A stretch of DNA of 64,000 nt, taken from NCBI GenBank assembly GCA_003567005.1, contig PXBF01000028.1:1-64000 (forward strand), given 5' to 3'. Under the pieces are notes generated by a model, which saw nothing but the letters and a program-made list of their open reading frames with translations, was not told where the DNA came from and did no database searches. The translations under genes and the position numbers were made by a program. Source of the stretch: PVC group bacterium. GTDB taxonomy: Bacteria; Verrucomicrobiota; Kiritimatiellia; UBA8416. Below are positions 61,801-64,000 of the stretch, one piece after another. Positions within the stretch are counted from its first letter, which is position 1, and each line of letters starts with the position of its first letter.

Positions 61801-63149
61801 GTACGTTGGCGGCAGGGGATAGCACGACGGTAACGGCTTCGATTCATAGTTCTGCCGAATCACTGGACCTTGGTACCTACGGCGATACGATTTCCTTTGT
61901 CAATACGACCAATGGAGATGGGGACAGTACGCGTGCGGTGTCCTTGTCCGTGCTCGGCCCTGGAACCTTGGAAATTACCCCGGCAGACGATTTTCTCTCC
62001 AGTGGTTTCGAAGGGGGCCCGTTCAGCCCATCGTACCAAACCTACACGCTAACCAATCCGGGGGGTGATTCGATTGACTGGGAGGCGAGCAAAAGTGCCC
62101 CCTGGTTCGACTTGAGTGCTACATCCGGCACACTGGCGCCGGAAGCATCGGTCTCCGTTACCATAACCCTCAATAGTGAAGCAGATGTATTAGCCTTTGG
62201 CACATATGACGACACCATCTCGTTTGTAAATACGACGAATGGAAATGGGAATGATACCCGCGATGTGGAAGTAACGGTATTGGAGCTGATACCGGATGTT
62301 CCGACGGGCTTGACAGCAACAGCATTTACAGATCGCGTCGAACTGGATTGGGATGCTGCTGCGCGTGCAGCGAGTTATCATATAAAGCGCGCGGATGATG
62401 CGGGTGGTCCTTATACAACGATCGATACGACAACAACAACGTCCTTCAGTGACGACACGGTCACCGACGTACAAACATATTACTATGTCGTGTCTGCCGT
62501 GAATACGGGAGGGGAGAGTGCTGACTCCGTTGAGGTGGAGGCAGTCGTGCGTCATGCTATACCCTTTGTGGACGACTTTGAAGCGCTGGAGCCAGGTGCG
62601 CTTGCGGGACAAAATGGCTGGGAAGCATCCGGGGCTTTTGTGGAGGATGGAAACACGCAATCGGGTAATCAGGCGGTCAGGATCGAGGATGGCGAAAATT
62701 ATGTTCGCCAAGTATTTGGAGATGAACAGACGCATGTCTGGACCGATTACTATTACCAGCCCGCCTTTTTTGAGAATCCGCCCACTGCAGTTGATGCGGA
62801 TGCAACGGTTATATTTTTCTTCGATGAGAATGGTAATCCCGTCGTGTATAACGGCGAAACGCCTGAGACCATCAGCGAAGTAAGTATTACGCCTGGGGAA
62901 TGGGTACGTGTCACGGTGGAAAGTGATTACGCTACAGGAACATGGAATTTATATATCGATGCATCGCGGGTGGCATCCGGGCTTGGGTTCTACAACGAAT
63001 CCGTCACGAATTATACGTCGTTTGCTGTTCGAGGAGGCGGAAGCACGGGAGCCTATCTGGATGATGTTCAGGTTCTGCTAGAGTCCCCCTTGGAAGAAGA
63101 CCCCCCCGTTGAACCTTCGACAGACGGTAGCATTATCAGATGGCGCTAG
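58896..63149 (+). CDS. Large secreted subtilisin-like protease (peptidase S8) with repeat modules
   Basis: A ~1417-residue protein. Signal peptide (VIGLLFLLGSVAFAQ), prodomain-like region to ~120, then the S8 domain with catalytic Asp in VTVGVWDGG (~146), His in DHGTHVGGT (~176), the oxyanion Asn in SAGNDNNN (~292) and Ser in SSGTSMSSPNAAG (~412). Then a P-domain-like jelly roll (LVNDLDLKLIAPDGTEYLPF), a MAM/CUB-like domain (~730-910), two BACON-like repeats with GTYGDTISFVNTTNGDG (~920-1130), Fn3 (~1140-1230) and a LamG-like end. No sorting signal. ATG 58896 after CAGG; GTG 58890 possible. Likely a cell-surface or secreted proteinase. Confidence 0.88.
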   Translation: MRTSVMKVIGLLFLLGSVAFAQPPDDQAGGGPPVDAPGQVHVAEVLRDRSVNWQDARQREQAIARLREVEDIRRTRAHEQADALGIPRRRVLPDGTIEEIVGLDEDGAFLIYTTHNVNAAISTGADALQIAPYSLDGTDVTVGVWDGGAVRNTHQEFQTSSGSRVTIMDGSDLSDHGTHVGGTIGAAGISPSRRGMATNVWIDSYDWNNDTSDMASRGATGPGQETQIHISNHSYGFVTGWRRNGSVWEWTGQGTDQNAVARQFGQYTAQAENWDGIAYNAPYYLIFKSAGNDNNNNPSVGSQVVIDGDTVTYDPAIHPPGDGLYRNPTGNVEDGYANISHAGNAKNVMTVGAANAAVSAGERDPAQSTLANFSSRGPSDDGRIKPDIVANGVGLSSTGASSDTHYYGSSGTSMSSPNAAGSAALLVQLYGDLFPGSAMRASTLKGLLIHTATDLGAFGLGNPGPDYHYGWGLINVQKAADLILDHHTDPSKQRIREHALSTSVPSRSYTFTWDGLSPIRATLSWTDPPGQATTALENRTPRLVNDLDLKLIAPDGTEYLPFVMPFVGDWSVEAMAEPATTGTNHVDNVEQVLIEDPLQEGTWEVKITHKGSLTNGEQVYSLLLSGMAGDPDLLVLQSISPSVATVGDTVTMDILGNALSEDTVVLLQKDGQPDVPGTDVQMVGNALQCSFDLSGVTSAGKWDVVATNPDEQTFTLQAAFTIHPETIWAEHFDASSSLPSGWTSSGDGEWSVVDSSSHTPDNSVFIPNYNFTTLTYLTSPVIEIPAGVSDMQFVFWHAYDLETVFDGGVLEFSVDGGDWLDVEDAGSGLSFSRNGYTHTLSEAYDNPLGGRTAWSGNSGGYVQTVVDIEDTAMYAGHSIQVRWGLGTDEIIGAPGWYVDTVSLRGIVETPQEGFLAVSPVDAFVSFGTEGGPFAPSSLTYTLQNVGLEPLDWEVSNTEGWVSLSTPTGGTLAAGDSTTVTASIHSSAESLDLGTYGDTISFVNTTNGDGDSTRAVSLSVLGPGTLEITPADDFLSSGFEGGPFSPSYQTYTLTNPGGDSIDWEASKSAPWFDLSATSGTLAPEASVSVTITLNSEADVLAFGTYDDTISFVNTTNGNGNDTRDVEVTVLELIPDVPTGLTATAFTDRVELDWDAAARAASYHIKRADDAGGPYTTIDTTTTTSFSDDTVTDVQTYYYVVSAVNTGGESADSVEVEAVVRHAIPFVDDFEALEPGALAGQNGWEASGAFVEDGNTQSGNQAVRIEDGENYVRQVFGDEQTHVWTDYYYQPAFFENPPTAVDADATVIFFFDENGNPVVYNGETPETISEVSITPGEWVRVTVESDYATGTWNLYIDASRVASGLGFYNESVTNYTSFAVRGGGSTGAYLDDVQVLLESPLEEDPPVEPSTDGSIIRWR

Positions 63150-63347
63150 CCCGCATATCTCACAAGCCATCTACTGCGAGCGCGAATCGCACGTCATATC
63201 GGGCCCGCGACTTGCGTGGCGACCTCCATGTGTTTCTCCCGCTGCGGGACGCCGCGTAATGGGTGTGTCGTTTTTCCATGACATCTGCACCCGTTCGCAT
63301 GATGCGTGCAGCAAGTATGGAGGGGGCAGAGAAAGGTTTGTCTCGCG

Positions 63348-64000
63348 TTATTTCAGTCCAATAATGGCCCGGTAATCGACTTCACCGGCGGCGAGCACGA
63401 GGAGGAGAGGGAGCCCATCTGTGGCGGCAATGACGCCGCGGTAGTAGGCGGCATAGGCTGCCTGCGTTTCGTCTGGATCAGGGGCGCGCAATCCCATGCA
63501 GACAAGAGCGGCATCGGCTGACTCTTCATGGATTTGCTGCATGATGCTGCCGCTTCCCGAGCGCACGACGGTTTGTACGTCTACATCTAGCCGCTGGGAT
63601 TGAATGTGCTCGCGCAAGGCCTCTTCTGACGGATCTTGTTCGTCATCACTTTGGAGGATGCGCTTAATCACGATACGTGCATTTTCGAAGTAGCCGCCCC
63701 GCTGTAAGAGATAGGCAAGTGTAAGTGTGAGCCCGATGTTGCTTTGACGACCCCGCCACCAGATGTCAATGCGGCCCGTAGATACGGGGGGCGGTGTCTC
63801 GCCGGGTTCGCGTACCAACACCAGATTACGATGCAGCCGGTGAATCAGTTGCATGAGACCTGCAAAACGGTCCATGGAGTCGGGTTCGACGGTTTCGCCC
63901 ATGAGAATCGTGTTGGGTGTAATCGGACCGAAACCATAGCCTTTTATGAGCACTTCCATGCCGGAGAGAATATCTTCATCTTCGACCACTTTCACGAGCG
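63348..64000 (-). CDS. SLC12-type (Na-K-Cl cotransporter-like) permease, C-terminal domain, cut by right edge
   Basis: The frame is open to the right edge. The 215 visible residues match the soluble C-terminal domain of bacterial amino acid/cation-chloride cotransporter homologues: YGFGPITPNTILMGETVEP, HRLHRNLVLVREPGE, IDIWWRGRQSNIGLTLTLAY and IVIKRIL. The transmembrane part lies outside the window. The ion specificity cannot be read. Its 3' side converges on the subtilase gene with a gene-free 198-bp gap (63150-63347). Confidence 0.75.
   Translation of the reverse strand, partial: LVKVVEDEDILSGMEVLIKGYGFGPITPNTILMGETVEPDSMDRFAGLMQLIHRLHRNLVLVREPGETPPPVSTGRIDIWWRGRQSNIGLTLTLAYLLQRGGYFENARIVIKRILQSDDEQDPSEEALREHIQSQRLDVDVQTVVRSGSGSIMQQIHEESADAALVCMGLRAPDPDETQAAYAAYYRGVIAATDGLPLLLVLAAGEVDYRAIIGLK

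Overview
The window reads as a piece of chromosome around the replication origin of a Gram-negative bacterium. The Gram-negative outer membrane is shown by an LptE lipoprotein, a BamD-like repeat protein, a MlaF/MlaD pair, an O-antigen ligase-like protein and an omptin-type outer-membrane protease. dnaA, dnaN, mnmG (gidA) and mnmE, together with two perfect parS-like palindromes inside mnmG, place it near the origin. Large secreted sialate-O-acetylesterase-type proteins with thrombospondin type-3 repeats, a DUF4914 gene and many short palindromic intergenic elements suggest the PVC superphylum, perhaps Kiritimatiellota. That placement is inference; there is no rRNA here to settle it.

Layout. 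0-1.2 kb: end of a secreted-type FAD oxidoreductase. 1.3-8.5 kb (minus strand): a compact, overlapping operon that looks like a one-substrate exosortase system: a six-helix membrane protein, a winged-helix regulator, a large membrane protein with a linalool-dehydratase-like toroid, a small membrane protein, an exosortase (XrtK-like), and a large MSEP-CTERM-like protein whose VIT-like domain and C-terminal anchor look like the substrate. 8.8-17.6 kb: two large paralogous acetylesterase-type proteins and a GH43-like protein, probably for glycan use. 17.9-21.9 kb: rmuC, O-antigen ligase, asd, tRNA-Gln. 21.9-25.2 kb: dnaN, dnaA and AT-rich flanks with DnaA boxes. 25.2-32.4 kb: murA with Asp in place of the fosfomycin-target Cys, transketolase, a zinc-ribbon protein, DUF4914 and a divergent AraC-type regulator. 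32.8-39 kb: DUF3833 lipoprotein, mnmG, mnmE, serA. 39.2-50 kb: envelope genes (BamD-like, LptE, CsgG-like, DsbD, MlaF, MlaD, omptin) mixed with a Gfo/Idh oxidoreductase, glyoxalase II and alanine dehydrogenase. 50.1-51.5 kb: trpB2. 51.5-58.6 kb: a lipid-modification cluster (FAD oxidoreductase, DUF1365, Cfa-type methyltransferase, DUF2878, chalcone-isomerase-like, SDR, DUF2177, convergent desaturase). 58.9-63.1 kb: a giant secreted subtilase. The right edge cuts an SLC12-type transporter.

The strongest leads are the exosortase operon and the 9-bp-phased palindromic elements that sit at its gene ends; the omptin with all four catalytic residues; parS sites encoded in frame in mnmG; the 60-residue insertion in the MnmE GTPase domain made of repeat-like sequence; and the methyltransferase lipid cluster. 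Several repeat families recur at gene 3' ends and in some cases supply the stop codon.
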